In this document: piece by piece, positions 13,143 to 26,019 of the stretch
How the letters are laid out: each line of letters begins with the position of its first letter
How positions within the stretch are numbered: position 1 is the first letter of the stretch
Assembly (NCBI RefSeq): GCF_037975245.1
Contig: NC_092582.1
Span: 3,442,501 to 3,506,500 of the forward strand
Reading direction: 5' to 3'
Source of the DNA: Apostichopus japonicus
Lineage: Eukaryota; Echinodermata; Holothuroidea; Aspidochirotida; Stichopodidae
DNA length: 64,000 nt
Notes under the pieces: model-generated
What the model was told of the DNA's origin: nothing
The model's input: the letters and a program-made list of their open reading frames with translations, nothing else
The model's database searches: none
Made by a program: the position numbers and the translations under genes

Positions 13143-16100
13143 CTTAGCAAGGAATATTTTTCAGAAAGTAACAACTAAGTGCTCAGGATAAATATAATCT
13201 TAAATTTTTTTCGGCATATGGGGTGTTTTGCCTTCACTGCGGAAGTTCACATGGTTCGCAAAAACATAATTAAGTCTTTTTTTTTCTTTTCTTGATTTAA
13301 AACTAGAATGTTCTTTTAAATTTGCAGATTATATTCAAAGCTATAACTTCATCAGCACATAACCTTATTGACCGAAAATGTTAGCACACCACAAAAGGAC
13401 CAAGTTTTAAGAGGTACTTACTTAAAGCAGGGAGCTGCTACTCTAATGTTAGAGTAGTCAGCGCCCTGCTTAACTAAAGCATACCAACCCTCATAAGTTT
13501 GCTCAGACATAAGCTTACTCAAACTTTGTAATAAAGAATGCTCTTCCAAAGTCTGTAAAAAACAGTGTGAGCATATGTGATGTTTTGGTCTTGCCCACAT
13601 ATTTCCAGAAAATACTTACCGTTGGCCATTTATGATTCAAATCAAATTTGAAAAGGTCAACAAATATGTGGTGGAAATTGAATCTGTTATTTGTTCACTT
13701 AGGGATTGTATGCACATATACTGAAAACTATATATAAATATATAATATAAATATATACACTGAAAAATTGATACTTGAAATAATTGCATATTACTGAATT
13801 AATCCCTAATCCCCATTCACACACCCATGTTCAATCCCATGTATCATCTCCAATATAAATCCATAGAATTCTCACTCTAAACTTTTCCACACCTACAAAA
13901 GGCAATTACAGAATCATTCCATAACTATTTGCATATATGCCAAAGTTTCTCTCAAGTACTTTTTTCATTTTTTTTTATTATTATAATTATTATAATTCAT
14001 CTTTACTTTCTTAGATGAACAGTTTACAAAACTTTACAAAAGTTTTGATCAGTGCTGTCTTGATCATGTGCTGTCACATACTGTTGTTAAGTAAATACAA
14101 AATTTTATACAATAGTTTGAAAATAAAATTTCAAGGAAAAAAAAAACAAACAAACAAACACAAAAGTGCTAATACTCCTTATGCCATTTTACGTCCATTC
14201 ATACTGTATAATTCCATCTTAATTTCACAAACGCAACAGTACAACTAAAAAAAATAGAGAATGGAAAGGAAGTGGATAGAAAAACTTCCTGGCAGATTGA
14301 TATGCTAATAAGTTAGTTTTCTTCCGCGGTATTGAATACTTTGATGAAGTGCACGATCAGTCAAAAAATGTGCAATTTTTTTTCTTTTCTTTTTTTTCTT
14401 TCTCTTGTATCCATGAAATTTGAATTACTCACACATTATTCTACGATCTTACGAGTTTTCTTAAGCTTGTTAAGAATGGGGGGAGAGAAGAAGAAGTGTA
14501 TTCGCCCCATTAGATGTCATCTCTCTGATTAAGGGGCTGGCCGACGACTGCGACAGACTGAAAACGCAGTGTTGCTCCCAATCAAGCAGACAGATTAGCG
14601 AATTACAGCTTCGTGACGTCGAAACGATAGAGGCGTTCCGCCTGATGAGAATGATGGCGATTAACTATTCATATCTCTAATACTAAAAGAATCTGTTTAA
14701 AGTAAGCATGCAATCTTTCAAAGGTGTCCCATAGGGGTTTTTAGACAAGGAAAAGGATAGAAGAAGTAAGAGAATAAAATGGAGGGTAAACTAAAGCGAT
14801 ATAGTCGTCAGATACTGCACAGGCGCACGTTTTTTATTCTTCCTTTTTTTTCTGAGGGCTTCTTAATCACCTCCTAACCAAATGAGACGTAAGAAGATGG
14901 ATTCTATGATGATTTTTTGAGGTTTTTTTTTCTTCTAAACTAGGTTTTTCTTTTTTGGAGGGGAAAACAAATTTTTGCCAGTAATTGAAGAGGCACCTGT
15001 TAGAGGTTTCATCTTTGAAATCTTTGAGCTGGAATGGGAAGAAAGTCAACTATTTTTATTTTTCCTTCTGATTATTTTTACGGATTAACCAGTAAAAAAA
15101 GTCCATCTGTCAATTTTTATAGTGCATTGCTATTTTTGAAGTCAATCTCATTATCAAAATTATTTCAAAAAGTTGTGTTTGTATAAAGGTTTGATTGTTT
15201 TTTGTTGTTGCTGTTGTTAGTAGTTGAAAAACCAAAAACTACAAGAAAAATTGCTATGGACTTAAAAAAAGATGGATTGATGTTGTAAAACTTCTATAGA
15301 GGTGTGGCTAATTGAGATCAGAAATTAAAGGGATACTATTCCATGCTTTGCAGTCTTGGTCATTTTATTTTGCATACAGGTATAGCTTTAAGAAAGGTTA
15401 TTCCAGTCAGTACTTAGAACCCATTGGCAAGAGTCAGAAAACTGACTTTATAATTGATGACTTCCATTATGTCTGCATCTTGAGTTTATAACCATGAAAT
15501 ACTGTGACTACTTAAGATATAACTTATTATATAACTTATTATTACTATCTGTTTTAGGCTTTTACAATAATTGTCTTACTGTACTATAGTTTCTCATACT
15601 TATTTATATTTAACAATTGACTATGATTTAATCTATTTTACTATATACATACTTCTGAATTTGTTTTGGACTATTTGCGTTTAAGGTTTTTTTTAATTTT
15701 TTTAATTTTTTTTTTTTAGTAGTACGGGGGTGTTTTTTATATTGTTGCTTAAAATAGGCTTTTACGTTTTTTGCCTTATTGGTTCTATATATTTAATATT
15801 TTGGTTTTTGTTACTATTTGTTTTTAGGTTTTACATTTGTAAAGCGCTTTGCTGATTATGCGCTATATAAATATTACTTATTATTATTATTATATCTAAG
15901 CCTTTTCTAACACAGCTTGATTTAACTGCATGGTTCGGGGAATAACCTAGTGTTCAAATGTTGCTGGTTCTGTTATTTTATTCTCTCATTGAATACTATA
16001 AGTTCCTGTGCAGAAAAAAAAAACTGCTATAAAATATAGATCTTTACACTTGACCATTTTGTATAGCATTTTGTGATGTGATAACGGATAAGTTAGTCCC

Positions 16101-19100
16101 CGCGGTTCACGGTAACAACAATGACTTTAGTTTAAGAAAATTAACCAAACTGAATGTAGCTTAGAAAAAAACACAAAAAAACACAAAATGACACAGTACT
16201 CCCTGTCCATCAGTGGTTGATAAAATGTTAAACAACATTACAAGCTTCGATTTCAGGTCAAAGTTTGGTCAATTTACTGGTATTTGAGACATAGCGGTTC
16301 CTGTCTCCCGAAACGTACACTAAAGATCCTGAATAAATACGACCCATGCAACTAATCCAGCTTAAACGAATTCGCCAAGGACCTGTGCGGACGACCATTC
16401 CATTTTTTTGAAGTAAGGTCACAAAATGCAATGCACAATAGTGAAATTATTTCCTTAATTAAATTCGAAAAATAAATTCAGAATCAAAGAAGAGTAGAAA
16501 TATCCAAAGCCCACAGTTAAAATGAAAAGAATTTTGTTGCAACAATAATAATCAATATTATTACTTAACTTTTGCATATATGTTGTATACTACACCAACC
16601 CTATTAATTGAAGTTGGAAGTGTCCTTGGATTGGACGTACAGTCACTCTTAACTAGAGAGATAGAAGTAGGCCCATGTAAATTGATTTTCCTTTTCTAAG
16701 ACAATATGCCATTTTTAGGATTCATAAAATAACTCCTTTTTGATACAACTAAGTAATGATGCCCTTTGCAAAATATTTTGTATTAAGATGCACAGGAATA
16801 AATAGCTTCCGATTGCACGGAGCTCACTTCAGGCCGTGTGTTGTGTACGGCATTCAAGTGTTAACCAACATCTTGTGCAGACTGTGTATGGAGCTTAACA
16901 CACAATGCAGCGTAATTCACGACAATTTAAATCCGACAATTTTATTACCAATCTCTGGGTTGGATGGTATCCGGTCCGATTGAAAGAATCGATGAACGAG
17001 AATCCATTTTATTTCAATGGAAAGACGGGCTATGCCCTTTGCAATGATTTTCGGAACGTTTGTAGAAATGTTTATCATAAAGGAGGGCTTTTTTTTCAAA
17101 CAGTGTTTTGGTGTTAGAAGTATTACCATATTTTCTCTACAGCATGTTTGGACTTGAACTTTCCAAATTCAAAGGCAAATTAAAGAGGAAACAATTTTTT
17201 GTTTGAAGAGTTTATGTGAGTGGAAAATTTGCCTTGTGGTAAATACATTTTATATGCTTCAAGATGACATGGTTTTAGGAGCTTGTGTGTGGGACGGGAC
17301 TTCCGTTAAAAAAATCGATTTGCTCCCGAAAATGCCACTTTAAAGTTTATACACTGAGAATGGCCCTTGGAACACTCCATTTGAATTGTGGAAGAGTACA
17401 AGATATTGTTTATATCAAGAGAGAAAGAAACAGATTGACTCTGTTTAGCAATAATTTTACAAGCAAGTCCATATGGTTTTGATGTTATACAAGAAATGAA
17501 AAAAAAAAATAATATTACTGATTGTATAAGCATTCAATCATGTTCACCATATGGTCTTTCTGTGCAACTAAAAGTGTGTCATAAATGAAGGATTTTAGTG
17601 TTTTGTAAGGAGAAAAAAAAAAAAAAAAGACCGCTGTATTTACACAATATGGTCTTAGAAACCAGCAATAGTTGGAACTAGTTTTCTACCTCTTTAATAC
17701 AGAGAAAATAATATGCCCAATCAGTCCATATGGTTTTGATTGTTAACATGCAAACAAAAGCTACGGTTATCAATCAAACTTTTATTGAAGTTTTTCAATT
17801 TTTTTTTTATAGTCAAATAGTAACAAATGTTTGAATTAGACGATTTCAATGTGCTATACACGCCATTGAATAAAGCATAAAGTAATGTTATATAGAATAA
17901 GAAGGTACTCCATTAAATGGTTGTGTATTCCCATCCCCCCCCCCACTTTAATAAATGTCATAGCAAACTAAACCATCATCTTTACATAATTTCTCAACAG
18001 AGATGTCTGAGTTGACAAAAAAAATCCACAAATAGCTAGAAAAAAATAGGTTTAAAAAAGAAGCCACAACTTCAGTGGCATTAATATGAAAAAAATACAG
18101 TAAGGGAAAACTACTACTAAAAATTTTGCTATCTACTGCTAACAGGACCTACCATACATATGTAGGCAGGCGAATAAAAGTTATAGGGTCTGATGGATCA
18201 AACCCTACAGGTTCTTCTTCAGAGGCAACGCATGGTTCAATGCATTGATCACTACGAAGGATTGATTCTTGCCTAAAACAAGTGAAATCACCCGATAATT
18301 AGCCTAATCACTTGACGGACGATAGACATTTCCACCCATTGTTTTATGATTAAATCAAACTAGGTTTGCAGTATGTTTGAATATATTCTTTTGTGAAACT
18401 TAGTAGGTTCATGGCTGCACGGTCTGTTGTAAAGTTTGATGAAGAATTTAAAAAGAATTAACAATTAAGAATAAACAAGAAAAAAAACTGTCTAGAGATA
18501 GCAAACATTTGTTACACTACTCCTGAAAACTAAAAGATATTTTATCCCCCCAAAAAACACAATATTTTTGGTACTAGGGAACTTGTTTGAAAGTTTCCAA
18601 ATATAATTACATTGTTAATGCAGCCCACTGCTTCAGGGTTGTCCTTGCTTTTATAGCTCAAAATTATCTGGATTATTGGATGGTATCCCGGTCCGATTGA
18701 AAGAATTTATGAATGAGAATCCATTTGATTTCAAAGGAAAGACGGGCTATGCCCTTTGTAATGATTTTCGAAATGTTTGTAGAAATGTTTATTGTAAAAA
18801 GGAGGGCTTTTGTTTTCAAACAGTGTTTTGGTGTTAGTAGTATTTACCGTGTTTTCTCTACAGCATGTTTGGACTTGAAATTTCCAAAGTGCGAGCAACT
18901 TTGACCCCCAAAGTCTGATCGGGTTAAGAATTTTTACAAAAAGAAACTTTGAGAATTAAAAAGCGAATTAAAGAGGAAAACAATTTTTAGCTTAAAGAAA
19001 GTGTAAAATGTGCCCTGTGGTGAATGTATTTCATATGCTTTAAGATGATATGGTTTCAATGAGCTTGTGTGTCAGACAGAATTATATTTTTACAATCAAG

Positions 19101-21366
19101 TCCATATGGCTTTGATGTTATACCAGAAATGAAAAAAAAATATTGCTGATTGTATAAGCATTCAATCAAGTCCACCATATAGTCTATCTACGCAACAAAA
19201 AGTTTGTCATAAATGAAAGATTTCATTGTTTTGTAAGGATGAAAAAAAAAAAAAAAATACTGTATTTACACAATATGGTCGCAACTCATTGTTCAATGCA
19301 TGGATCACTAAAAAGTATTGATTCTTGCCTAAAACAACTGCAATCACCTGATAATTAGCCTAATCACTTGAAGGACAATAGAAATTTCCATCCATTGTTT
19401 TACAATCAAATCAAACAAGGTTTGAACCTTGGTAGGTTCAGCACAGTCTGTTGTAAAGTTTGATGAAGAATTTAGAAAGACAAAAAAATTGAGATAACAA
19501 ACATCTGTTGCACTACTCCTGAAAACTAAAAGATATTTTATATCCAAAAAAAAATTACCAATTTTTTGGTACTAATGAATTTTTTGGAAAGTTTCCAAAC
19601 TTGTAATAATGTTGTAAATGCAACCCACGGCTTCAGGGTCTTCCTCGTTTTTATAGCTCAATATTATCTAACATAATATTATCTGTTCGTTTGGCTTGAA
19701 TTCCCCCAACCAATTGTTTATCTAGACATAGGACCATCTGATTGTACCCGTATACTTGTATTTATGGCACATCTTTTTCTTTCTTTGTTGTTGGTTTCTT
19801 TATTTTTAGCATTCATAGTTAATTCAGAAAACACTTCAGGTTGAAAAAAGTATGTTGTTTGAACTGATCCTAATTTTACTTGTTTCTAAACCTTACGGCC
19901 GAAGAAAAAAAAAGTTTGAGAAAATTTTTCGAATTGTTCTGTACTAATCATAATCATCCGAGGTTGCTTGACATATAAATACTGATTTAAATTTTAAATG
20001 AATCATTTTTATTTAAAAAAAAACACTACTTTAGTAAATTGTATGTTTTACACTGAAAATGAGTATTACAAAAAAGTAACAAATCTTTGTTAACCATATA
20101 TTTAACTTGAATGTTTCAATCAAGCACATATTGGTAACGAGTAGCAGACGGGAGAGGGTGCCATCCTTTCCCCCAAAAAATTTACCATGTTGACAGCTGA
20201 GATTTAAGGGACAACCAGGTCTTATTTTTTGGTACTCCAAACAGCAAATTTGGTTGTCCAAAAAAAAAAAGCAAAGAAAAAAAAGGTACCAAAAATAACA
20301 AAGAATTATCAATATGCACAATTGGAATTCTTTGTGTCATTGAATGTCTGTTAATCTGAACTCTTGATTTTTTTTGTTATTTATCGCTACTCCCTGTAAA
20401 TCTTTTTTTCCAATCCTTATTTTCCATTCTAGCCTTTTGGGTGGAGAGGGAGGGAGAGGGCATGGGGGGGGGGGAATTAAATGAGAATGTTTGAAAGTAT
20501 CTTGTGGGTGTTTCAAAGGCATGAATGACATAGCGGTTTATTAAAAGTTATTTCACTAATTATTTTCTTATGTTGTGATGGAAATGCATAATCAGTAAAA
20601 GTGACATCATACCCGAAGATGCGCCATGTAACACAAAGACACAGTTGAACTACAAGTGTTTAGCAATATAGTTCACAACCACACAAGATATATATCAATA
20701 GCTTGTACTGTAGGTCTAACTGTCGGCTGATCCAATTTCGTGTGTACAACGAGCCTAGACTAAATTATAGAGAGTGTTCTACCTTTTATCTCAGCCAAAG
20801 ATAGAGGGTGTCCAACTTCTGCTCAAACAAGACCAACCTTAGGTCTAACTTATAAAATGCATATTGTCAAACCAACTAGATGTTGGACTGAACAAAGTTG
20901 AAGACAAAAATAAAGTATTCACGCTCTGAAACTGTCTCTAAACTGCTGTTCCATAAGATGATCCTATCATAGCTTTAGAAATGATATGGTACTCAGCTGT
21001 TGCATTTTGAGAAAAACAAATTAAAAAAACAAAACCATAATAATCTTGCCAACTTGAAAAGGGCAAAGAAATTTTCATTCGATGCAATCGAGAAAGCAGG
21101 AAGGGTTCAAGAAAAATTCAGAGTTTTATATATAGAGTAAAACAAGCAACAGTTGCTGACTGGAAAATTATAAACAGACTGGAAAAGGAGCATTTGAACC
21201 AGTAAATGTCAGGGTTACAAGTCTTGTGTTCTTCAGTCCTCAATTGGTGGTTATATTTATATTTACCATTTCTTTACAGAGCGCACCAGTCAGAAACCAC
21301 AGTAACTTACACATCATCTTGTTTGATTGTCAATCTGGGAACTCTGAGAACTCTGCTTGTCTCCAT
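13112..21366 (-). CDS. Unidentified six-exon gene, protein of about 150 residues
   Basis: I do not recognise this protein. Exons in gene order: 21366-21311, 18272-18153, 16328-16278, 13683-13620, 13552-13422 and 13142-13112. Each join is GT-AG and all five phases agree. Agreement at five joins is unlikely by chance, although I chose among candidates. The product starts METSRVLRVPRLTIKQDD and continues through EEEPVGFDPSDPITFIRLPT, FVDLFKFDLNHKWP, SLLQSLSKLMSEQTYEGWYA and GADYSNIRVAAPCF. It has no signal peptide and no clear membrane segment; the second half looks mostly helical. Exons 3, 4 and 6 are the least sure (weak acceptors). It lies about 5.4 kb downstream of RPAP2 on the same strand. 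A possible polyadenylation signal (AATAAA on the minus strand) is at 12,907-12,912. Confidence 0.5.
13422..13552 (-). CDS. Unidentified gene exon 5
   Basis: The acceptor CTGTTTTTTACAG and donor GTAAGT are both strong. The exon has 43 codons plus two bases, beginning TLEEHSLLQSLSKLMSEQTY and ending SNIRVAAPCF. Leucine spacing suggests an amphipathic helix. It is the best-supported exon of this gene together with exons 1 and 2. Confidence 0.55.
13620..13683 (-). CDS. Unidentified gene exon 4 (candidate)
   Basis: The exon encodes FNFHHIFVDLFKFDLNHKWP then Thr, and ends at a perfect GTAAGT donor in phase 0. The acceptor (AAATAACAG) lacks a good pyrimidine tract. It is followed by a very short intron of 67 nt, then exon 5. 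Confidence 0.42.
15750..15896 (+). mobile_element. 3' tail of a retroposon (LINE or SINE type)
   Basis: The stretch GTAAAGCGCTTTGCTGATTA and TGCGCTATATAAATATTA, followed by TTATTATTATTAT, is the widespread 3' tail of non-LTR elements in marine invertebrates, ending in its trinucleotide microsatellite. How far the element extends to the left is unclear, and no reverse transcriptase is visible. Confidence 0.65.
16023..16105 (-). repeat. Dispersed element, copy 1
   Basis: Contains TTGACCATTTTGTATAGCAT and GATGTGATAACGGATAAGTT. It shares this with copies at 57,262-57,362 (same orientation), 42,808-42,890 and 56,459-56,530 (opposite orientation). Probably a small non-autonomous transposon or its remnant. 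Confidence 0.6.
16278..16328 (-). CDS. Unidentified gene exon 3 (candidate)
   Basis: A 51-nt exon between acceptor TTTATTCAG and donor GTAAAT encodes IFSVRFGRQEPLCLKY with one base in and two out. It bridges exon 2 to exon 4. Without it exon 2 would join exon 4 with a stop codon (TGA). The short length and modest donor keep the call tentative. Confidence 0.35.
16955..18666. repeat. Tandem duplication, unit A (about 1.7 kb)
   Basis: Unit A begins near GGATGGTATCCGGTCCGATT and is repeated at once as unit B (18,675-19,680). Matching blocks include CAAACAGTGTTTTGGTGTTA and GGACGGACGATAG-like sequence beside the shared exon. Unit A carries the intact exon 2 of the unidentified gene. Confidence 0.88.
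18153..18272 (-). CDS. Unidentified gene exon 2
   Basis: The acceptor is CACTTGTTTTAG and the donor GTAGGT. In the phase required by exon 1 it encodes 39 codons, QESILRSDQCIEPCVASEEE then PVGFDPSDPITFIRLPTYV, an acidic, proline-containing sequence typical of real coding DNA. A damaged partial copy lies at 19,291-19,328. Confidence 0.55.
18675..19680. repeat. Tandem duplication, unit B, internally deleted
   Basis: Colinear with unit A but missing about 570 bp (unit A positions ~17,660-18,225). The break joins CACAATATGGTC to GCAACTCATTG at about 19,279. It also has small indels and an extra segment at ~18,890-18,960. Confidence 0.87.
19291..19328 (-). pseudogene. Broken partial copy of exon 2 of the unidentified gene
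   Basis: Within duplication unit B the acceptor TTGTTTTAG and the first third of exon 2 are kept, but substitutions change residues and produce CAA-TGA, a stop after about 13 codons. The rest of the exon, including its donor, is lost in the internal deletion. Confidence 0.75.
21311..21366 (-). CDS. Unidentified gene exon 1 (start codon)
   Basis: The exon reads METSRVLRVPRLTIKQDD plus two bases of a Val codon, followed by a strong GTAAGTT donor. The ATG context is TAAAATGG. All three frames upstream close quickly, as expected of a 5' untranslated leader. Confidence 0.5.
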
Positions 21367-24300
21367 TTTACAAGACTGCTAACATTTTGAAGTTGTCATC
21401 AAAGTTTGACAGAACTCTGCAGTAGCTAGCTGCACTAGTTTGATTCTGGTCGGTCTCATCATGTTCTGTCCGTGATTTGTCATAACACTTTTGAGTTGTT
21501 ATTGTCAACAGTAGAGCTATGTTAGGCTAATTCTGTGGAATTAGTTTTGAAAGCTCTTTGAAATGTTAATTTCTCGATAAAAAGGTTGCACCACTAGTGC
21601 CACTATTAACTTTGAGAAAAAAATAAAACTTATGCTTTATGAAATAATTGTCAAATACTAGATTGTAGCTTATAATGAACCTTGATATAAACGGTATATA
21701 AACAGGTATAGTTCAAATGTGTCCTAAGAGTACATTAATATGACACAATGTCTTATATGACAACAAGGGCAACATTTTTAAGAGTAATCTGTGGTGTTCC
21801 AAGACAACCAAAATTCTGTTCCAAGTAGCGATGATGATAAAAAAACATCAACAAAATCAAAGAGACCATGGCTGTTCCCAGATTAACAGACATTCAAGGA
21901 CACAAAGAATGCCAATTGTGTTGCTTTCTCTGTTGGAAGGGCCGTAATCAATTTATGATTTGTTTATGCTGAAAGCTGACATCAGACAAACTAGGATCGA
22001 TGCCTGAAATTGATTTGTTGGACGACAACTCTCAATACACAGGGCAAGATGTTTGGCCCAAGTAGCGTGTCCCAAGATGCCTCGGGGCATTGGACCCAGC
22101 TCAGTATGAATTACTAATTGTGATTTCTGACAAGCTGTGTAAGAAAAGACAAGGTCTGTTCATCGATTAGTCAAAGATTGAATCCTGTCTGAGAGTGTGA
22201 ATTATCCATATTCAAACAAAATCTTTTAGAAAAGTGACCATTGCAAAGCCATTGTTTTCCTCTGAGTGGTAAATCTTGCAGTTTTCAAACAAGTACCACT
22301 TGAGAATAATAGGGTATTGTTTCCAATTTGTCAATGTCTGAATGGTTTGAAAAAGTAAAGGATAAGGGGGGGGGTGGAGGGGGGATAGGAAGAGTGTTGA
22401 TCATAGAAGAGGGCTATGTCATGACACTGGTTCATCTCAAGGAAAAGTAATAGTGGAAAGAATTCAAAGGAGATTTTTTTTCGAAACTTGTGGGTGAAAG
22501 ATGTCACCACCAGGAATAGAGTTGTTGATATATGGATTTCTGCTTTCATTGAATCAGTTGTGTATGAAGCCAAGATGACTCTTAAACATCAATGTGAGGA
22601 GATTAAGGGTGGAGAAGTAGTCCTGTATCAAATACTGGAATCTGTGTCAACTTTTTGGCAAGACAAAATTGAATCTGAAACTTAATTAGGGAATAAACAT
22701 AAATCCTCCCCAAGAGTTTTATGCAACAATGTTCTACAACTAAAGACAGATAGTAACACCTTTAGGATAAATATCTTTATTGCAACTTAGAAAAGGTCCT
22801 TGAATGACTTTCACTCCCTGATACTCCAAGCCATTTCTGTACAGGGTAAAAAAGTTACTTGGGTTTGCCTCATAAGTCTACATACACACAGTAAAACAGC
22901 ATCCACTCATCAGGAACAGCACCCCAGAAACGCTATTTTATATGTGGTATTCTGAACAAACATCCCAGAAATGTTGTTGAACTACTGTAATTATTGTGGA
23001 TATAATTCGTTTTCTTACTTATATATTGAGGATAACATATATGTGAAATCATCCTTATTGTCTCAATTGATGAGTGTTCAGCTCAAACGGATTGAGTTTT
23101 CCAACAAACTGTGTGGAGCCTACTGAATATTCAAACTAACATGAAACAACGAGCACCGTGATTGGTCGAAGACTTTTCTGCCGGTTTTGGATGCAGGAAT
23201 AAATCAGCTTTAACCTAAATGGCATGTGTGCATCAACTAGCAATGTGTGCACAGAGTCTACATTACATGTACTTATTAGAGTCTACTCTATATGTTACAT
23301 GTACTGATAGGGAGTGGGAGCAATACCCTAAATAACAACATCGAGTTCTTAAAATATAAGATGACCCAGCACAGAACAGCACAGAAATTATCATTGAACA
23401 GACTCCATAGGATCTAACCTACAAATTTAAAAAAAAAAAAACTTAATAAATGAAAAAAACAAGAGCTAATCTACAATTAAAGTATACAAATAAGGATTAG
23501 GCTAACTCCAAAAATGGCTCTGCTGTAGGTACAAAATTGAGCTCTTTTTTAAATTTAATGGAAGAATAACTTACTTAATTACTATGTGAACAGATGAGGA
23601 TACAGTCACTTCATTTACCACCTGGCAACACATGACTGCACATCACCTGGCTGTGTGTAGTTAAAGCTAAGGATAGCAATTAGAGTAACTAAATGTACCG
23701 GTCTGTATCATTTGAAAATGTTATCTATTTTGATACATTTGTAACTTATACAATATTGTAGCAAATTAAATGAGAGGGAATAAAACTGCTTTTGACTTCA
23801 GCTCCTTTGGAAAGCCATATTTTACCATTGTCTCATTAACCCCTACAGTTTTATAAATAAATTACTTCCAGCAACCGTTTTAAAGCTCAATATTGCAATT
23901 GTATAAAAACATTAATTCTAATGTTGTCTTTGGTGTGTGATGAATAAGTTGCTGGCATTGAAACAATCGTTGTCTTTCTAAGTTAGAAATATGTAGCTGA
24001 TGAGGTATGGACAAAGTGAAAAATTCTGTTCACATTTTCTTTTTCATAACTTGGCTTCAAATAGTTGTTTGACCTCAAAAGATACATTTGACCTCAAATC
24101 TGATTTTCTTTAATCTCAGAACGATATAAAAGTAAAATTTTGGAGGGAAAACGAAATAAGAGACCCTGTTTAAAACTGGAAAACCATCTTTGTACTATCG
24201 GGTGTTTGATAAAGACAACAATCTACCAACAAACAAATTTTAATATGCATAAGTATTTCAATACTTCAGACCTTACCAATTTTCCTAAACAATACCTTTA

Positions 24301-24639
24301 CAATCAGCATCAAAATTCCACATTTCATCAAAGGAATTGAAAAAAAAAACAATTAAAATTAAAATTTGTGTAATTGTGAGCAATATTTGTTACTCCTAAA
24401 CTTATTCCAAAATAACACAGTTCAATTATAAACAGCTTTTATTTCTTCAACTGCCTTACGTTGCTTTTACCTTAAGGGAAGCCAGAAAGACATAATGCTT
24501 GCGTAAGATCTGCTTGAAATTTACCACAGTTTACAGGTAGTCATATGCATTTACATTTATACAACTGCCTGAACACATGAGTTCAAGTGAGTTCAGCAAA
24601 GCAAAAGTCTAAACGCATCAGAATAGTTATCTTCAATTA

Positions 24640-24725
24640 AAAAATAGCCCCCAATTATACATCTGGGAGGTAATGGAGATAAAAGTACTTTGCCCAAGGA
24701 CGCAACGACACAAATCCAATTTTCT
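24640..24725 (-). mobile_element. Fragment of the tRNA-derived SINE
   Basis: TACTTTGCCCAAGGACGCAA and the preceding ATACATCTGGGAGGTAATGG match the better copy at 25,040-25,100. The promoter half is missing. Confidence 0.65.
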
Positions 24726-24904
24726 TAACAAACTCGTCTCCATTTAATTTTCATGAACTGAAATTACAGGTTTAATAATAAAATTTAAAAAAAGATCAAC
24801 GTTGAAGGTTATTAGTCCAACAACAACAAAAGGCCTGCTCACATGACTGTACATCAATGATCTCTTGGTTAATTGGTTAGTTATCACACCCACACAATAA
24901 AGTG

Positions 24905-25185
24905 TGTACAACTTCAAACAGACAGCCCCCTGGACACTACAATGCACCCCGCATCTACGCATCCCCTGGGGGACTTCCCATAGGGTGCAGCAGCAAACCA
25001 CCTCATGCATTAATATTTACAATTTACTTCCCAGGTCCCCCATTTATACACCCGGGCCAAGAGGCAATGAAGATGAAAATACTTTGCCCAAGGACGCAGC
25101 GTAATGATCTGGCCAGGACTCGAACCCGCGATCTTTAGATTGTATTCCATAATACCTTAGCCATTTGACCACAATACCTTCTCTC
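24905..25185 (-). mobile_element. tRNA-derived SINE
   Basis: Read on the minus strand, a tRNA-like head is seen: GTGGTCAAATGGCTAAGGT resembles a box A and GCGGGTTCGAGTCCTGGCCA is a good box B for RNA polymerase III. The body includes the common TTTGCCCAAGGACGCAGCG segment on the plus strand. It carries no protein and would depend on a LINE for movement. Confidence 0.82.
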
Positions 25186-26019
25186 CTGTAGCTATAATAT
25201 ATACAGCTTTTTCAGCCTATAACAAAGTAATAATTCCCTCCACATTCCACTCTGGCCTCCACTGATTTAGCGATGACCGAATCGGTGACGATTAAAGGAC
25301 AATGAAATTGACGAAACGTCATCCCTGAAGATATTAAACATTGCCATCTTAGAGCTATTCTTTAATTGATAACAGTTATTACCTCTTTGACGTTATCATC
25401 AACTCGTCGCCTTCCCCCGTCCCCGGTCTGACATGATTTGCAAACATATCGCTTGCAATAAAAAAACAAAAAGAGAAACAAAATTGATCTAAGCAAAGCT
25501 GGCAATTTTTTTTACATTATCTCTAGATGAATATTTAATCAAGCGGGTTGGCGATCCACAAACAATAACCACTGGTAAATCTATTAAAAGTCCCAGCTAA
25601 TTACCCTAAGCACACGTTACATAAACAAGTGAATATCATGTGTAATGGGAAAACTTTTTATCTTTTTTTATTGTCATTATGTATGTGTAATTATGAGGAA
25701 CTGTTATGTTAACTGAGGCACCCAAAAGCTATCTGCATGGTGTATGCACTATCTGTTAACTGTGCGAAGAAAAGGAGATGGATTTATCTGCCAGTATTTC
25801 ATCAAAACATTCTAATCAATTGTTTTCAATCTCTTGACAACTTCAAGGATGCGCAACTAGATGACTATTTGTCCAATTAAGTCACACACACTCTGCAGTA
25901 TAAGGGACAGTCCAAACAATATTAAGTGCTATAGGAAGTTACTGTAGATTACAAAATTTCCAATCACTGAATACAGTGTGAAATACATGTGAAGCAATGA
26001 CAGTGTATTGTACATGCTA

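Noticed and set aside
16756-17129. Open frames on both strands beside 17 kb
   Set aside because: They fall within the duplicated block, and the copy at 18.7 kb has frame-changing differences, so neither frame is under coding constraint.
22331-22685. Overlapping frames of 65-80 codons near 22.5 kb
   Set aside because: No splice sites fit the genes on either side and no family is recognised.
24744-25138. Overlapping open frames on both strands around 25 kb
   Set aside because: They lie in a tRNA-derived SINE and are not conserved coding sequence.
25090-25180. A tRNA gene on the minus strand
   Set aside because: Box A and box B are recognisable, but the arms do not form a full cloverleaf and the sequence continues into a SINE body.
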